Shown piece after piece: positions 15,005 through 23,405 of a DNA stretch of 64,000 bases (position 1 is the first letter of the stretch; every line of letters starts with the position of its first letter). Source of the DNA: UBA4736 sp002404015 (GTDB lineage: Bacteria > Chloroflexota > Dormibacteria > Dormibacterales > Dormibacteraceae); the NCBI GenBank assembly GCA_036747295.1, contig DAIOCN010000002.1:1-64000 (forward strand). Direction: 5' to 3'. A model generated the notes under the pieces. It was not told the DNA's origin, searched no databases, and saw nothing but the letters and a program-made list of their open reading frames with translations. The position numbers and the translations under genes were made by a program.

Positions 15005-16168
15005 TCACGCCGTGGCTGTTGCCGTCTCCCGGGCCAGCGCCGACGTGGCAGCCGCGAGGGCCCGGCCCTCGGCCGGCGCGATGTCGAGCTCCTCGAGCGC
15101 CTGCTCCAGGGCCCAGAGCACCTGCACGATGTCACCCTCCGAGACGGCGCCCAGGTGGCCGACCCGGATCATCTTCCCGGTCATCTTGCCCTGGCCGCCC
15201 GCGATCACGACCCCGTATTTGCGCTCCAGCAGCTTGCGGAAGGCGGAGACGTCGAGGCCGTCCGGCGGCAGCGCGCTCGTGACGGTGGCGGAGCGGAAGC
15301 CCGGCGCGGCGTAGAGGCTGAAGCCAAGCGCCTCGAGGCCGGCTTCGGTGGCGTCGGCCAGGCGCCGATGGCGCTGGTACACGCGCTCCAGCCCTTCCTC
15401 CTGGAGCATCAGGATGCCTTCCTGTACCGCGTAGAGCACGCTGATCGCCGGCGTGAAGGGCGTGGCGCCCTTCTCCGCGAACTCCTTGGCCGGCTGCCAG
15501 TCCCAGTAGAACTTGGGGCCGGTGGACCGGGCCTGCAGCTCCCAGGCGCGGCGGCTGACCGTGACGAACGCGATCCCGGGGGGCGCCATCCAGCCCTTCT
15601 GGCTGGCGCTGACCGCGACGTCGATGCCCGCCTCGTCCACCCCGATCCGGATCGAGCTGACAGAGGAGACGCCGTCCACGACCACGATCCGGTCGGCGTC
15701 TCGGGCGACCCGGGCCAGTCTCACCACGTCGTTGGTGAGGCCCGTCGAGGTCTCGTTGTGGGTGAGCAGGACGACCTTGGCGTCCGGGGTCGCCTCCAGC
15801 ACCCGGGCCAGGTCGTCGGGGTCCACCGGCTGCCCCCACTCCGCCTCCAGCCGGACGACGTCGGCACCGTAGGCGGCCGCCATCCCGGCAAAGCGCTCCC
15901 CGAAGTTGCCGCAGAGGGCGGCCACGACGCTGTCGCCTGGTGAGACCAGGTTGGCGATCGCCGATTCCAGGCCGCCGCTGCCGGACGAGGTCAGCACCAG
16001 GAGGTCGTTATCGGTCTCGAAGACGCGCTTGGCGCCCGTCGTGATCTCCTCGAGGAGGGCGGCGAACTGGGGTCCCCGGTGGTCGATCATGGGCCGGCCC
16101 TGGGCGCGCACGACGCGCTCGGGCAGGGGTGTCGGTCCGGGAATCCGCAGCTGAGGCGAAAAGGTCAT
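15005..16168 (-). CDS. Class V aminotransferase (serine-pyruvate / phosphoserine type)
   Basis: The 387-residue protein from ATG 16168 is preceded by AGGAGCGGAG. It has the family start LRIPGPTPLPERV, the PLP-phosphate loop TSSGSGGLESAI, the HNETSTG motif and the PLP lysine in SASQKGWMAPPG. Its position directly upstream of serA suggests it supplies the transamination step of serine synthesis (a stand-in for SerC), although alanine-glyoxylate activity is also possible for this family. The longest frame (to 16402) runs into rpsR and is discarded. Confidence 0.88.
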   Translation of the reverse strand: MTFSPQLRIPGPTPLPERVVRAQGRPMIDHRGPQFAALLEEITTGAKRVFETDNDLLVLTSSGSGGLESAIANLVSPGDSVVAALCGNFGERFAGMAAAYGADVVRLEAEWGQPVDPDDLARVLEATPDAKVVLLTHNETSTGLTNDVVRLARVARDADRIVVVDGVSSVSSIRIGVDEAGIDVAVSASQKGWMAPPGIAFVTVSRRAWELQARSTGPKFYWDWQPAKEFAEKGATPFTPAISVLYAVQEGILMLQEEGLERVYQRHRRLADATEAGLEALGFSLYAAPGFRSATVTSALPPDGLDVSAFRKLLERKYGVVIAGGQGKMTGKMIRVGHLGAVSEGDIVQVLWALEQALEELDIAPAEGRALAAATSALARETATATA

Positions 16169-16200
16169 TGGCTCCGCTCCTGGGTTGGCTGGTCTTACGG

Positions 16201-16479
16201 CTACCGCTGGGTGTCGCTGCTGTAGGGCAGCAGCGCGATCGCGCGCGCGCGCTTGAGCGCTGCGGTGAGCGGCCGCTGGTGCTTGGCGCAAGTCCCGGTC
16301 ACGCGCCGGGGCAGGATCTTGCCGCGCTCCGAGATGAACCGGCGGAGCCGGGATATCTCCTTGTAGTCGATGTGGTCGATCTTCTCGACGCAGAAGCTGC
16401 AAACCTTGCGGTGCGGCCGCTTGCCTCTGGGGCCGCCGCCGCCAGTGCTGCCGCCCCCCTCTCTCATTCGAACTGCCAT
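16201..16479 (-). CDS. rpsR: 30S ribosomal protein S18
   Basis: This 92-residue S18 has a Gly-rich N-terminal extension. The CSFC pair near the start of the conserved core (RKVCSFCVEK) and a later Cys indicate the zinc-binding (C+) form. Core motifs are DYKEISRLRRFISERGKILPRR and TGTCAKHQRPL. It is the last gene of the rpsF-ssb-rpsR operon and binds S6 on the 30S platform. Confidence 0.97.
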   Translation of the reverse strand: MAVRMREGGGSTGGGGPRGKRPHRKVCSFCVEKIDHIDYKEISRLRRFISERGKILPRRVTGTCAKHQRPLTAALKRARAIALLPYSSDTQR

Positions 16480-16527
16480 CGCTGTCTCCTCTCTAGAGGT
16501 CCCGGTGTAATCGAAGATCTCATGGGC

Positions 16528-16980
16528 TTAAAACGGGATGTCGTCGGGGTCGACGTCGCGGACGCCGGGCTCTTCGGGAGCCGGCAGCTCCTCGGCGCCG
16601 CCCGGGGTTGGCGCGGGGTGGCCTTCGGCGCTGGCACTCCGGGACTCCAGGAACTGCACGTCGTTGGCGACAACCTCGGTGGCCTTCCGCTTCTGGCCGT
16701 CCTGGCCCTCCCAGGAACGCGTCTGGAGGCGGCCCTCGACGTAGACCAGGGCGCCTTTCTTGGTGTAGTTGGCCACGTGTTCGGCGAGCGCCCGCTTGCC
16801 GATGTTCCAGGCCACGATGTTGTGGTAGTCGGTGAACTCGCGGCGGTCGCCGTCGGCGCCCGACGCGTACCGGTTGGTGGCGATGCTGAACGAGGTCACC
16901 GGCTGCCCCGACGGCGTGTACCGCATCTCGGGGTCGCGGGTCAGGCGCCCGATCAGCATCACTTTGTTAAGGCTGCTCAT
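16528..16980 (-). CDS. ssb: Single-stranded DNA-binding protein
   Basis: The 150-residue SSB has an OB-fold (NKVMLIGRLTRDPEMRYTPSG, then VEGRLQTRSWEGQDGQKR), a flexible Pro/Ala/Glu linker and the acidic tip DPDDIPF that recruits repair and replication partners. ATG 16980 has AAGGAGG upstream and overlaps the end of rpsF by 14 nt. It binds ssDNA as a tetramer during replication and repair. Confidence 0.97.
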   Translation of the reverse strand: MSSLNKVMLIGRLTRDPEMRYTPSGQPVTSFSIATNRYASGADGDRREFTDYHNIVAWNIGKRALAEHVANYTKKGALVYVEGRLQTRSWEGQDGQKRKATEVVANDVQFLESRSASAEGHPAPTPGGAEELPAPEEPGVRDVDPDDIPF

Positions 16981-17386
16981 CCTCGTCCTCCTTGGCCGGC
17001 GACGCGGTCGCGGCCACCGGCTCTGCCTGGGTCTCCGGCTCCGCCGGGGCGGCGGCAGCCTCCTGGGTGGTCGTCTGCGCCGGTGCGGCGGCGGCCTTCT
17101 CCGGCTTCCGGACGATCAGGTGCCGGAACACCGTGTCGGAGATCTTCAGGGTGGCCTCCATCTCGGGCACGCGGGCGGGCTCGATCCGGAAGTCGGTGAG
17201 GACGTACTGGCCCTCGCGGAGGTGATCGACCTCGTAGGCAAGGCGGCGGCGGCCCCAGACGTCGGTCTTCTCGGAGCTGCCCCCCAGGTTGACGATGAGC
17301 GTGTCGACGCTCTTCACGGCCTTGCCGAGCTGGTCCTCGTCGAGGTCAGGCCGGACGATATAAAGGATCTCGTAGTCCCTTAGCAA
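16967..17386 (-). CDS. rpsF: 30S ribosomal protein S6
   Basis: The 139-residue protein starts at TTG 17386, with AGAGGAG about 10 nt upstream. The S6 core (DYEILYIVRPDLDEDQL, WGRRRLAYEVDHLREGQY, ISDTVFRHLIVRK) is followed by an Ala/Pro/Thr/Glu-rich tail of about 40 residues. It heads the rpsF-ssb-rpsR operon. A 185-bp MITE-like repeat lies 81 bp upstream of its start, so part of its promoter may come from that repeat. Confidence 0.96.
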   Translation of the reverse strand: MLRDYEILYIVRPDLDEDQLGKAVKSVDTLIVNLGGSSEKTDVWGRRRLAYEVDHLREGQYVLTDFRIEPARVPEMEATLKISDTVFRHLIVRKPEKAAAAPAQTTTQEAAAAPAEPETQAEPVAATASPAKEDEDEQP

Positions 17387-17467
17387 GTGTTCTTCTCCTC
17401 TCTATGGGTTCGGGCCCCGCGGGCACGGAGGGACGTCCGGGCGGGACCAGAAAGGACGGCCGCTAGT

Positions 17468-17652
17468 TTAGCAGGGTGTTGAAAAAGGTCGGCGAGGGAT
17501 TCGGTGGCCAGGTGGCCCAGCTCCTAGGCGCCTCCAGGAACCGGAGCAAGGCGTATTGGAGATACGCGTCGCGAGGATCGCAGGAGGCAACGACGGAGCT
17601 GGGCCGCATGGGCGCCGAAGCACCGTCGATACCTTTCTCAACGGCCTGCTAG
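17468..17652 (+). mobile_element. MITE-like 185-bp element, copy A
   Basis: The element begins TTAGCAGGGTGTTGAAAAAG and ends in the imperfect inverted complement (CTTTCTCAACGGCCTGCTAG), giving terminal inverted repeats of about 22-24 bp. An internal hairpin GCGTAT-TGGAG-ATACGC is kept. A second copy in opposite orientation lies at 27160-27344 with the same length and roughly 90% identity by eye. It has no coding capacity. The TGTTGAAAAAG type of end is common in insertion sequences, so mobilisation in trans is likely. It sits upstream of rpsF; a TAAACT -10-like box on the minus strand spans its edge (17465-17470). Confidence 0.85.
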
Positions 17653-17686
17653 CAGGGCGCCGGCCGGCTGCCGCCGGGCCCCGCGG

Positions 17687-18316
17687 CTACTCGTTGGTCG
17701 GGAACGTGAAGGCGGGTGGCGGCAGCTGGGGCGGTGTGATCTCGAGCACGATCAGCTCGTGGGCTTTGAGCTGGATGGCCCGGGGGTCGCCCGTGTACGG
17801 CTGGCCGTCAACAAACACCACCAGCTTCTGCCCCTTGGCGACCTGCAGGCCGGCCACGTTGGTCGAGGACAGCGGCTGCCGCCAGACATCGAAAAAGTTG
17901 CCCAGGGTGAAGGTCTTGCCGGCGGGCGCCTCGATGTGGATGACGCCGTCGTCGCCCGTGATGGCGTGCGTGTGCAGCCAGTAGAAGCAGGTGGCCGGCC
18001 GGCCGACGTCCGTCGGGATCGCCACCGGCTGCCCCGCGTTGTATATCGCGAGGTGGGCATGGTAGTGGTTGGCGGTCATCTCGCCCACGTCGCAACGGAT
18101 GCCGTCGATCGTGGCGGTGGGGTCGGTCACGGTGCCGGTGTTGATCTTGGCGTACACGAGGAGGCCGATCAGTACGGCCAGGATCACGAGGCCGACCGCG
18201 ATCGGCAGCACGGGCAGGTCGCTGCCGGGGCTGGGGCGGCGCCGGGGCGGGGTCCGGCCTGGCTGGGTCCGGTTGTGGCCGGCGAGCTGCTTCCGCTTGG
18301 CCTTGCTCTTGCTCAA
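17687..18316 (-). CDS. Membrane-anchored extracytoplasmic protein with His-rich HYHAHL / YWLHTH motifs
   Basis: The 209-residue protein starts at TTG 18316. A basic N-terminus (residues 1-32) precedes one membrane helix (LPIAVGLVILAVLIGLLVY), so the rest is outside. That domain has CDVGEMTANHYHAHLAIY, CFYWLHTHAITGDDGVIHIEAP and FTLGNFFDVWRQPL. The clustered His residues and two Cys look like a metal site, possibly copper, but no reaction is known to me. Similar sequences occur in Chloroflexota and Actinomycetota. It is monocistronic, between the MITE and an XRE regulator. Confidence 0.6.
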   Translation of the reverse strand: MSKSKAKRKQLAGHNRTQPGRTPPRRRPSPGSDLPVLPIAVGLVILAVLIGLLVYAKINTGTVTDPTATIDGIRCDVGEMTANHYHAHLAIYNAGQPVAIPTDVGRPATCFYWLHTHAITGDDGVIHIEAPAGKTFTLGNFFDVWRQPLSSTNVAGLQVAKGQKLVVFVDGQPYTGDPRAIQLKAHELIVLEITPPQLPPPAFTFPTNE

Positions 18317-18354
18317 CTACTGTTTCTGGAGCGGGACACTAGAACTACAGGGTA

Positions 18355-18960
18355 CTAAGAAGGGGATCGGGCCGCCTCGAACATCACTCGGGCGGCACGG
18401 TAGTGTTCGAGCCCGTCCAGCACCCGGCCGTCGCGCATGGCCGCCTCCGCGAGACGGACGTGGTAGGGGGCGCTGACAGAGTAGCGCTGGCCGGCCCGGA
18501 TCGCCCGCAGCCGGCGCAGGCGAACCGTGTCGCCGCGCCGCCTGATCTCCGGCTCCTCCTGCTCGAGCACGCGATGCGCCTCAGGCCCTCGGCCCAGGGC
18601 CAGCAGCGCCTGGGCTGCGGTCAGGCGGGCGTCCGAGCCGGCCGGCCAATCCTGGCTGTCCAGCACCGGTTCCAGGTCGGCAAGGGCCTTGCGCGGGTTC
18701 CCCCTGGCCACGGCCAGGCGGCCCTTCTCGAGCGCCACCTCGCGGTCCAGGAAGCGCTGCTCACCGTCCAGCAGGTACTCGACGGGAGCGTCGAGGCGGC
18801 TCGCGATCACCCGCAGAACTCGCATCGACGGCTGGCTCTTGCCCAGCTCCACCTGGTTCAGGAAGGCACGGCTGAAGTCACCCCCGGCCACCTTGGCCAG
18901 GCTCATCCCGCGCTCCATCCGCAGCTTGCGGATCCGGTCCCCCAGGGTGTCCGCTGCCAT
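18355..18960 (-). CDS. XRE-family regulator with helical C-terminal repeat domain
   Basis: The 201-residue protein starts at ATG 18960. Residues 5-60 form a Cro/CI helix-turn-helix (LGDRIRKLRMERGMSLAKVAG, DFSRAFLNQVELGKSQPSMRVL). The rest is Ala/Leu/Arg-rich helices in a TPR-like pattern, as in peptide- or metabolite-sensing regulators. An inverted repeat TGTAAA-N7-TTTACA lies just upstream (18980-18998), suggesting autoregulation. Its target genes are not evident. Confidence 0.8.
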   Translation of the reverse strand: MAADTLGDRIRKLRMERGMSLAKVAGGDFSRAFLNQVELGKSQPSMRVLRVIASRLDAPVEYLLDGEQRFLDREVALEKGRLAVARGNPRKALADLEPVLDSQDWPAGSDARLTAAQALLALGRGPEAHRVLEQEEPEIRRRGDTVRLRRLRAIRAGQRYSVSAPYHVRLAEAAMRDGRVLDGLEHYRAARVMFEAARSPS

Positions 18961-18979
18961 GCTGGTGGGGAGGGTACAC

Positions 18980-18998
18980 TGTAAAATCGGGCTTTACA
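18980..18998. promoter_or_regulatory. Inverted repeat TGTAAA-N7-TTTACA, putative XRE operator
   Basis: TGTAAA (18980-18985) and TTTACA (18993-18998) form a perfect 6-bp inverted repeat, 19-38 nt upstream of the XRE gene start and overlapping the stop codon of the M24 peptidase gene. The position fits self-repression. Confidence 0.4.
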
Positions 18999-20130
18999 AG
19001 TAGGCGCGGGGGTCCAGGCTCCTAGGCAGGCTGGTGAAGTTCCTGAAACCCTCCGAGGTGACCAGGCCGGTGTCCTCCACCCGGACGCCTCCCAGCCCGA
19101 TCTTGTACAGGCCGGGCTCGACCGTGACCACGTCGTTCGCCTCCAGGGGGTAGTCGAGGTCGCGCATCGACGGAGCCTCGTGCACGTCGAGGCCGACGCC
19201 GTGCCCGAGCGAGTGGTTCATGACCGGGCCGGACTGGTTGCCCTCGTATCCCTTGGTGGTGGTGCCGTAGCCGGCGTCGACCAGGACCTGGCAGGCCGCC
19301 CGGTGCACGTCGCGCCCGTTCGCTCCAGCCCGGATCAGAGCGATCCCGGCGTCGAGCGCCTGGACGCAGGTATCGTGCATGCGCTGGATCCCGGGCGGGA
19401 TCTCACCGGTCACCACGGTCCGGGTCAGGTCGCCGTGGTAGTGCGAGTTGGTGCCCCTCGGGAAAATGTCGATGATGACCGGGGCATGGGCGCGGATCTG
19501 GCCGGCGCCCCGGAAGTGGGGCACGGCGCAGCCGGGCGAGCCGGCGACGATCATCTCGGGCGTGGTGTAGCCGATCTCGTTCAGCGCGCCTTGAGCTTTC
19601 GCCATCAGGCGCTCGGACGTGAGCGGGCGGCCATCCAGCCAGAGCAGGCCGTCGACGACCTCGGCCACTGCCAGGTGCGCGATGACTTCGGCACAGGCCG
19701 CCTCGGCGGCGCGCTGCGCTGCGTGGATGAAGGAAGCTTCCTCGCGGGACTTGTGCCGGCGTTCGGCCTGGAAGAGCTCCTTGTCGATCTCCAGGTGCAC
19801 CCCCGCCGCCTTGAGGGCCTCGTAGTACACGACGGGCAGCTTGGGTGAGATCCGGATGTGGTCCACCTTGCGCTGGCTGAGGACGCCGGCCGCCGCCTTC
19901 GCCCACTCGGCGAGGGTGTCGCGCGACTCTTCCCAGCCGGCCTCGATCCGGTCGATGACGTGCTTGGCGATGGTGGTCTGCTTCGCCCGCTCCAGCTCCA
20001 GCGTCGGCACCATCAGGAGATCGTCCCCATCCTCGAAGCGGAAGTAGAAGGACTGCTCCACCGGAAAGCGCGTGGCGTAGAGGAAGTCGGCGTCGTCGTC
20101 GCCGGCGGAGACGAGCAGGAGCGGTTTCAT
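18994..20130 (-). CDS. M24 family metallopeptidase (Xaa-Pro aminopeptidase type)
   Basis: This 378-residue pita-bread-fold enzyme has an N-terminal creatinase-like domain (about residues 1-130). The catalytic domain carries the five metal ligands: Asp in IIDIFPRG, Asp in HGDLTRTVV, His in NHSLGHGVGLDVHE, Glu in TVEPGLY and Glu in GVRVEDTGLV. It releases N-terminal residues, probably before proline. ATG 20130 overlaps the stop of the helix-turn-helix gene (ATGA), so the two are translationally coupled. Confidence 0.88.
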   Translation of the reverse strand: MKPLLLVSAGDDDADFLYATRFPVEQSFYFRFEDGDDLLMVPTLELERAKQTTIAKHVIDRIEAGWEESRDTLAEWAKAAAGVLSQRKVDHIRISPKLPVVYYEALKAAGVHLEIDKELFQAERRHKSREEASFIHAAQRAAEAACAEVIAHLAVAEVVDGLLWLDGRPLTSERLMAKAQGALNEIGYTTPEMIVAGSPGCAVPHFRGAGQIRAHAPVIIDIFPRGTNSHYHGDLTRTVVTGEIPPGIQRMHDTCVQALDAGIALIRAGANGRDVHRAACQVLVDAGYGTTTKGYEGNQSGPVMNHSLGHGVGLDVHEAPSMRDLDYPLEANDVVTVEPGLYKIGLGGVRVEDTGLVTSEGFRNFTSLPRSLDPRAYL

Positions 20131-20516
20131 CGATTTGGATTATCCAACCGCCGCTGCAGCACTGTGGCCAGCAGGGAGGCCAGCGCGGCCGGTGCCAGCG
20201 TCTCCATGTCGGCCTCGACCCGCGCCGCCAGCTCGGCCGGCACCTCGCCTCGCAGCATGGTCAGCTGCTGACGGTACACGGTGGCCAGGGTGTGCGGCGC
20301 CTCGCCGCCATCGAAACCCAGTGACTCCTGGAGCTGGTAGCCGTCGCTGTAGCTGACCGGGTAGCCGAGGCGGCGAAGCTGCGTCAGGTCGCGGAACAGC
20401 GTGCGCTCGGAGATGCGTGCCTGGCTGGCCAGCTCGGAGGGCGTGAGACCGGGGTCGCGGATGACGATCGAGAGGATGCCCAGCAGCCTGGCGAATCGCC
20501 GGGCTCGCGAGCTCAC
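20127..20516 (-). CDS. HTH_11-type (DeoR/WYL-like N-domain) regulator, short
   Basis: The 129-residue protein has a winged helix: RRFARLLGILSIVIRDPGLTPSELAS, ISERTLFRDLTQLRRLGYPV and SYSDGYQL. It resembles the DNA-binding head of WYL regulators, but the WYL effector domain is absent. The remaining 60 residues are helical. It may be a natural stand-alone form or a truncation. It is followed by the M24 peptidase gene with a 4-nt overlap. Confidence 0.7.
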   Translation of the reverse strand: MSSRARRFARLLGILSIVIRDPGLTPSELASQARISERTLFRDLTQLRRLGYPVSYSDGYQLQESLGFDGGEAPHTLATVYRQQLTMLRGEVPAELAARVEADMETLAPAALASLLATVLQRRLDNPNR

Positions 20517-20565
20517 GGGGAGGGGTTCAGGGGGTCCCCGCGAGATCGTCTTGTCTCGTGGGGGC

Positions 20566-20802
20566 TTACCCGATGTCTTCCCAGTTCGAGTTGCCGGCGC
20601 CGGCCTCGAAGGGATCGGGTTCGGCCTCCTCCGGGCTGCCCACCTTCTGGTGGAAGCGGCTCGCGATCATCTGGTACGCCATCGCCTTGGGGATGCCGAG
20701 CTTGGTCAGCGACTTGACCTCGTCCGCCATTACCTTGTCGCGAGCGGTCTCGATCGCGGCCAGCACCTCCTCGACGGAGGCGGTTCGCTTAGAGGTTGCC
20801 AT
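20566..20802 (-). CDS. Small hypothetical protein
   Basis: The 78-residue protein starts at ATG 20802, with a TACGAT -10-like box about 12 nt upstream (minus strand 20815-20820). The sequence (VEEVLAAIETARDKVMADEV, KLGIPKAMAYQMIASRFHQK) is helical with an acidic tail and no motif I recognise. It is divergent from the EF-G-like gene. Confidence 0.5.
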   Translation of the reverse strand: MATSKRTASVEEVLAAIETARDKVMADEVKSLTKLGIPKAMAYQMIASRFHQKVGSPEEAEPDPFEAGAGNSNWEDIG

Positions 20803-20950
20803 CTAGTCGTACATCGTACCCGCCCCGCCCAAAAGTGAACCGACGTCGAATGAAACCAACGGCGCCGTAAGGGCCGGCTCCGGCGGCCGTATGAGTCCCG
20901 AAATCCAATCGCGCGCAGTCGAGGTAAGTCCTCCATGGGAGGTAGGGTCC

Positions 20951-20978
20951 GGGGGAGGAACCGCTAGGTTCCTCCCCC
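20951..20978 (+). promoter_or_regulatory. Perfect 12-bp inverted repeat in the EF-G-paralog promoter/leader
   Basis: GGGGGAGGAACC (20951-20962) and GGTTCCTCCCCC (20967-20978) are exact complements around GCTA. A TAAAAT -10-like box follows at 20983-20988, and the GTG start is only 6 nt after it. The repeat therefore covers the -35/spacer region of a leaderless promoter, or, if transcription starts further upstream, would form a strong RNA hairpin just before the gene. No U-tract follows, so it is not a standard terminator. Confidence 0.6.
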
Positions 20979-20994
20979 GTCTTAAAATCTGTCC

Positions 20995-23019
20995 GTGCCT
21001 AAGTACGGGCCGGACAAGATCCGAAACGTGGTCCTCCTCGGCCATTCCCACGACGGCAAGACCACCCTGGCCGAAGCGATGCTCTTCGCTTCCGGCAGCA
21101 TCCCCCGGATGGGAGCCACCGAGCAGGGCAGCGCCACTCTCGACTTCGAGCCCGAGGAGCAGAAACGCCATATCTCGATCAACCTCGGCCTCGGCCACGT
21201 CGAGCACAACGGTTTCAAGGTCAACCTGCTGGACGCTCCCGGCTTCCTCGACTTCGTGGGCCAGGTCAACAGCGGCCTGCGCGCCGCCGAAGGGGCGCTG
21301 GTGGTGGTCAGCGCCAACCCGCAGCTGGCGGTCGGCACCGAGGTCGCTTGGACCCAGCTGAACGCCACCAACAAGCCGCGCCTGGTGGTGGTGAACAAGA
21401 TGGACAAGGAGAACGCCGACTACTACGGCGCTCTGGACTCCATGCGCGCCAACCTCAGCCCGCGCCCGGTCGCCCTGCACCTCCCCATCGGCGCCGAGGC
21501 CGAGTTTCGCGGCGTGGTCGACCTCCTGCACAAGAAGGCCTACGTCAGCTCGCCCGACGGCAAAGGGGGCGAAGCACCGATCCCCGACGACATGGCGGCG
21601 CTGGTCGAGCAGCGGCGAGAGCAGCTGATCGAGTCGGCCGCCGAGGGGGACGACAGCCTGCTCGAGAAGTACCTGGACGAGGGCACCCTGAACGACGAGG
21701 AGATCGAGCGCGGCCTGCGCGCCGGCATCCTGGCCGGAAGGGTGATCCCGGTCGTCTGCTGCTCCGCGACCAAGCTGCTGGGCGCTCGGACGCTCCTGAA
21801 CGCGATCTGCGACCTGCTGCCGGCGCCCGATGGAGACGTGTCCGCGCCCGCGCGCGCGTTCGTGTTCAACACCGCCGCCGACCCCTTCGTAGGCCGCATC
21901 AGCTACCTCAAGGTGGTGGCCGGCTGCGTCAAGTCGGACCAGCACCTGGCCAACGTCTCGCGCGGAGGCGACGAGCGGATCGGCCAGCTCTTCTTTCCCC
22001 GGGGCAAGGAGCACGTCAACACGACGGAGGTATGCGCCGGCGACATCGGGGCCGTGGCCAAGCTGCAGGCGACGCTCACCAGCGACACCGTGGGCGCCAA
22101 GGACGGCCGCCCGCTGCCCCCGATCGACACCCCGAACCCCATCTACACGCTCGCGGTGTTCCCCAAGTCGCGAGGCGACGAGGAGAAGATCTCGTCCGGG
22201 CTGGCCCGCCTGGTCGAGGAGGACCCCACCCTCCACGTGGAGCGCAGCGAGGTCACCCACCAGCTGCTGATCGGCGGCATGGGCGACGTGCACCTGGACG
22301 TCATCCTCGAGAAGCTGAAGCGCAAGTACGGCGTCGATGCCTCGACCGAGACGCCCCGGGTTGCGTACCGGGAGACGGTCGCGGGCACCGCCAAGGCGGA
22401 GGGGCGGCACGTGAAGCAGTCCGGTGGCCACGGCCAGTACGCCATCTGCACCATCGAGGTCGCGCCGACGGCGCGGGGCGACGGCTTCGTCTGGGAGGAC
22501 AAGATCTTCGGCGGCTCCATACCCCAGAACTTCCGGCCTTCTGTCCAGAAGGGAATCGTCGACACGATGCTGAAGGGCGTCGTGGCCGGCTATCCGATGG
22601 AGGACGTCCGGGTCGCCCTCCTGGACGGCAAGTACCACACGGTGGACTCATCCGACATGGCCTTCCAGCTGGCCGGCTCGCACGCCATCCGCAAGGCGGC
22701 CGCGGAGGCCAATCCCGTCCTGCTGGAGCCATTCGTGGACGCCGAGATCCGGGTCCCCGAACGCTTCCTGGGCGACATCATGTCCGACCTCAACACCAAG
22801 CGCGGTAAGATCGCCGGCACCGAGCCTGCCGACGGCTGGCAGATCGTCAAAGCCCAGGTGCCCGAGGCGGAGATGCTGAGGTTCGCCCTCGACCTGCGCT
22901 CGATCACGCAGGGCCGGGGATTCTTCTCAGTGAAGCCCTCGCACTACGAGGAGATGCCGCAGCACCTGGCCAAGCCGCTCATCGAGCAGTACCAGAAGGA
23001 GCACGCCGGCAAGGAGTAG
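20995..23019 (+). CDS. Elongation factor G-like GTPase (EF-G paralog)
   Basis: The 674-residue protein starts at GTG. The GTPase domain has G1 GHSHDGKTTL (EF-G has GHVDAGKTT), G3 DAPGF and G4 NKMD, and a KRHISI switch region. Domains II-V follow (RISYLKVVAG, GGMGDVHLDVILEKLKRKYG, GQYAICTIEV, RGKIAGTEP). Length and residues fit the FusA paralogs often annotated EF-G2, whose role in translocation or recycling is unsettled. It is monocistronic, with a conspicuous palindrome upstream. Confidence 0.88.
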   Translation: MPKYGPDKIRNVVLLGHSHDGKTTLAEAMLFASGSIPRMGATEQGSATLDFEPEEQKRHISINLGLGHVEHNGFKVNLLDAPGFLDFVGQVNSGLRAAEGALVVVSANPQLAVGTEVAWTQLNATNKPRLVVVNKMDKENADYYGALDSMRANLSPRPVALHLPIGAEAEFRGVVDLLHKKAYVSSPDGKGGEAPIPDDMAALVEQRREQLIESAAEGDDSLLEKYLDEGTLNDEEIERGLRAGILAGRVIPVVCCSATKLLGARTLLNAICDLLPAPDGDVSAPARAFVFNTAADPFVGRISYLKVVAGCVKSDQHLANVSRGGDERIGQLFFPRGKEHVNTTEVCAGDIGAVAKLQATLTSDTVGAKDGRPLPPIDTPNPIYTLAVFPKSRGDEEKISSGLARLVEEDPTLHVERSEVTHQLLIGGMGDVHLDVILEKLKRKYGVDASTETPRVAYRETVAGTAKAEGRHVKQSGGHGQYAICTIEVAPTARGDGFVWEDKIFGGSIPQNFRPSVQKGIVDTMLKGVVAGYPMEDVRVALLDGKYHTVDSSDMAFQLAGSHAIRKAAAEANPVLLEPFVDAEIRVPERFLGDIMSDLNTKRGKIAGTEPADGWQIVKAQVPEAEMLRFALDLRSITQGRGFFSVKPSHYEEMPQHLAKPLIEQYQKEHAGKE

Positions 23020-23131
23020 TTCCTGTGGGGACGGCTCCGGGCAGCTATGCGGTGCTGGACGCCTCCGCGGCGGGCTGTGGCTTCGACTCTGGAGGGGCCG
23101 GCTTGGCGGCGACGCGGCGACGGAGAGGCAT

Positions 23132-23332
23132 TTGACGCCTGAGCCGCGTGATGAGGCGCAGCCGGACGGTCATGCTCTCATCGCCGGCGCGCGGGCCGCC
23201 CTACCGGGCCTGCCCACTGACTCGCTCTTCCGTATCCACGCACTGCTCGAGCGGTTGCTGAATGGTGACGAGCTTGACCCCCAAGCTCTCGCCGAGCTGG
23301 CCACTGAGCTCGACGGCAGCGAACTCGCGTGA
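23132..23332 (+). CDS. Small acidic hypothetical protein
   Basis: The 66-residue ORF starts at TTG 23132 with GGAGAGG upstream. It is helical and Leu/Ala/Glu-rich (DSLFRIHALLERLLNGDELDPQALAELATEL), with no recognised family. Codon use matches the neighbours, which supports coding. It ends about 70 bp before the next gene. Confidence 0.45.
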   Translation: MTPEPRDEAQPDGHALIAGARAALPGLPTDSLFRIHALLERLLNGDELDPQALAELATELDGSELA

Positions 23333-23405
23333 GTCGCATCGCAGTTGCAGTATATCCACATTCTGGGTACAGTCTGGGGAAATCCCACTACATATAGGGG
23401 CACTC

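Noticed and set aside
14141..15943. 600-residue plus-strand ORF
   Set aside because: Antisense to serA and the aminotransferase gene; no domains.
20803..22638. 611-residue minus-strand ORF
   Set aside because: Antisense to the EF-G-like gene; shadow composition.
23350..23362. DnaA-box-like TATATCCACA as part of oriC
   Set aside because: Single isolated match; a similar one at about 40263 is also isolated. The origin is expected beyond 64000.
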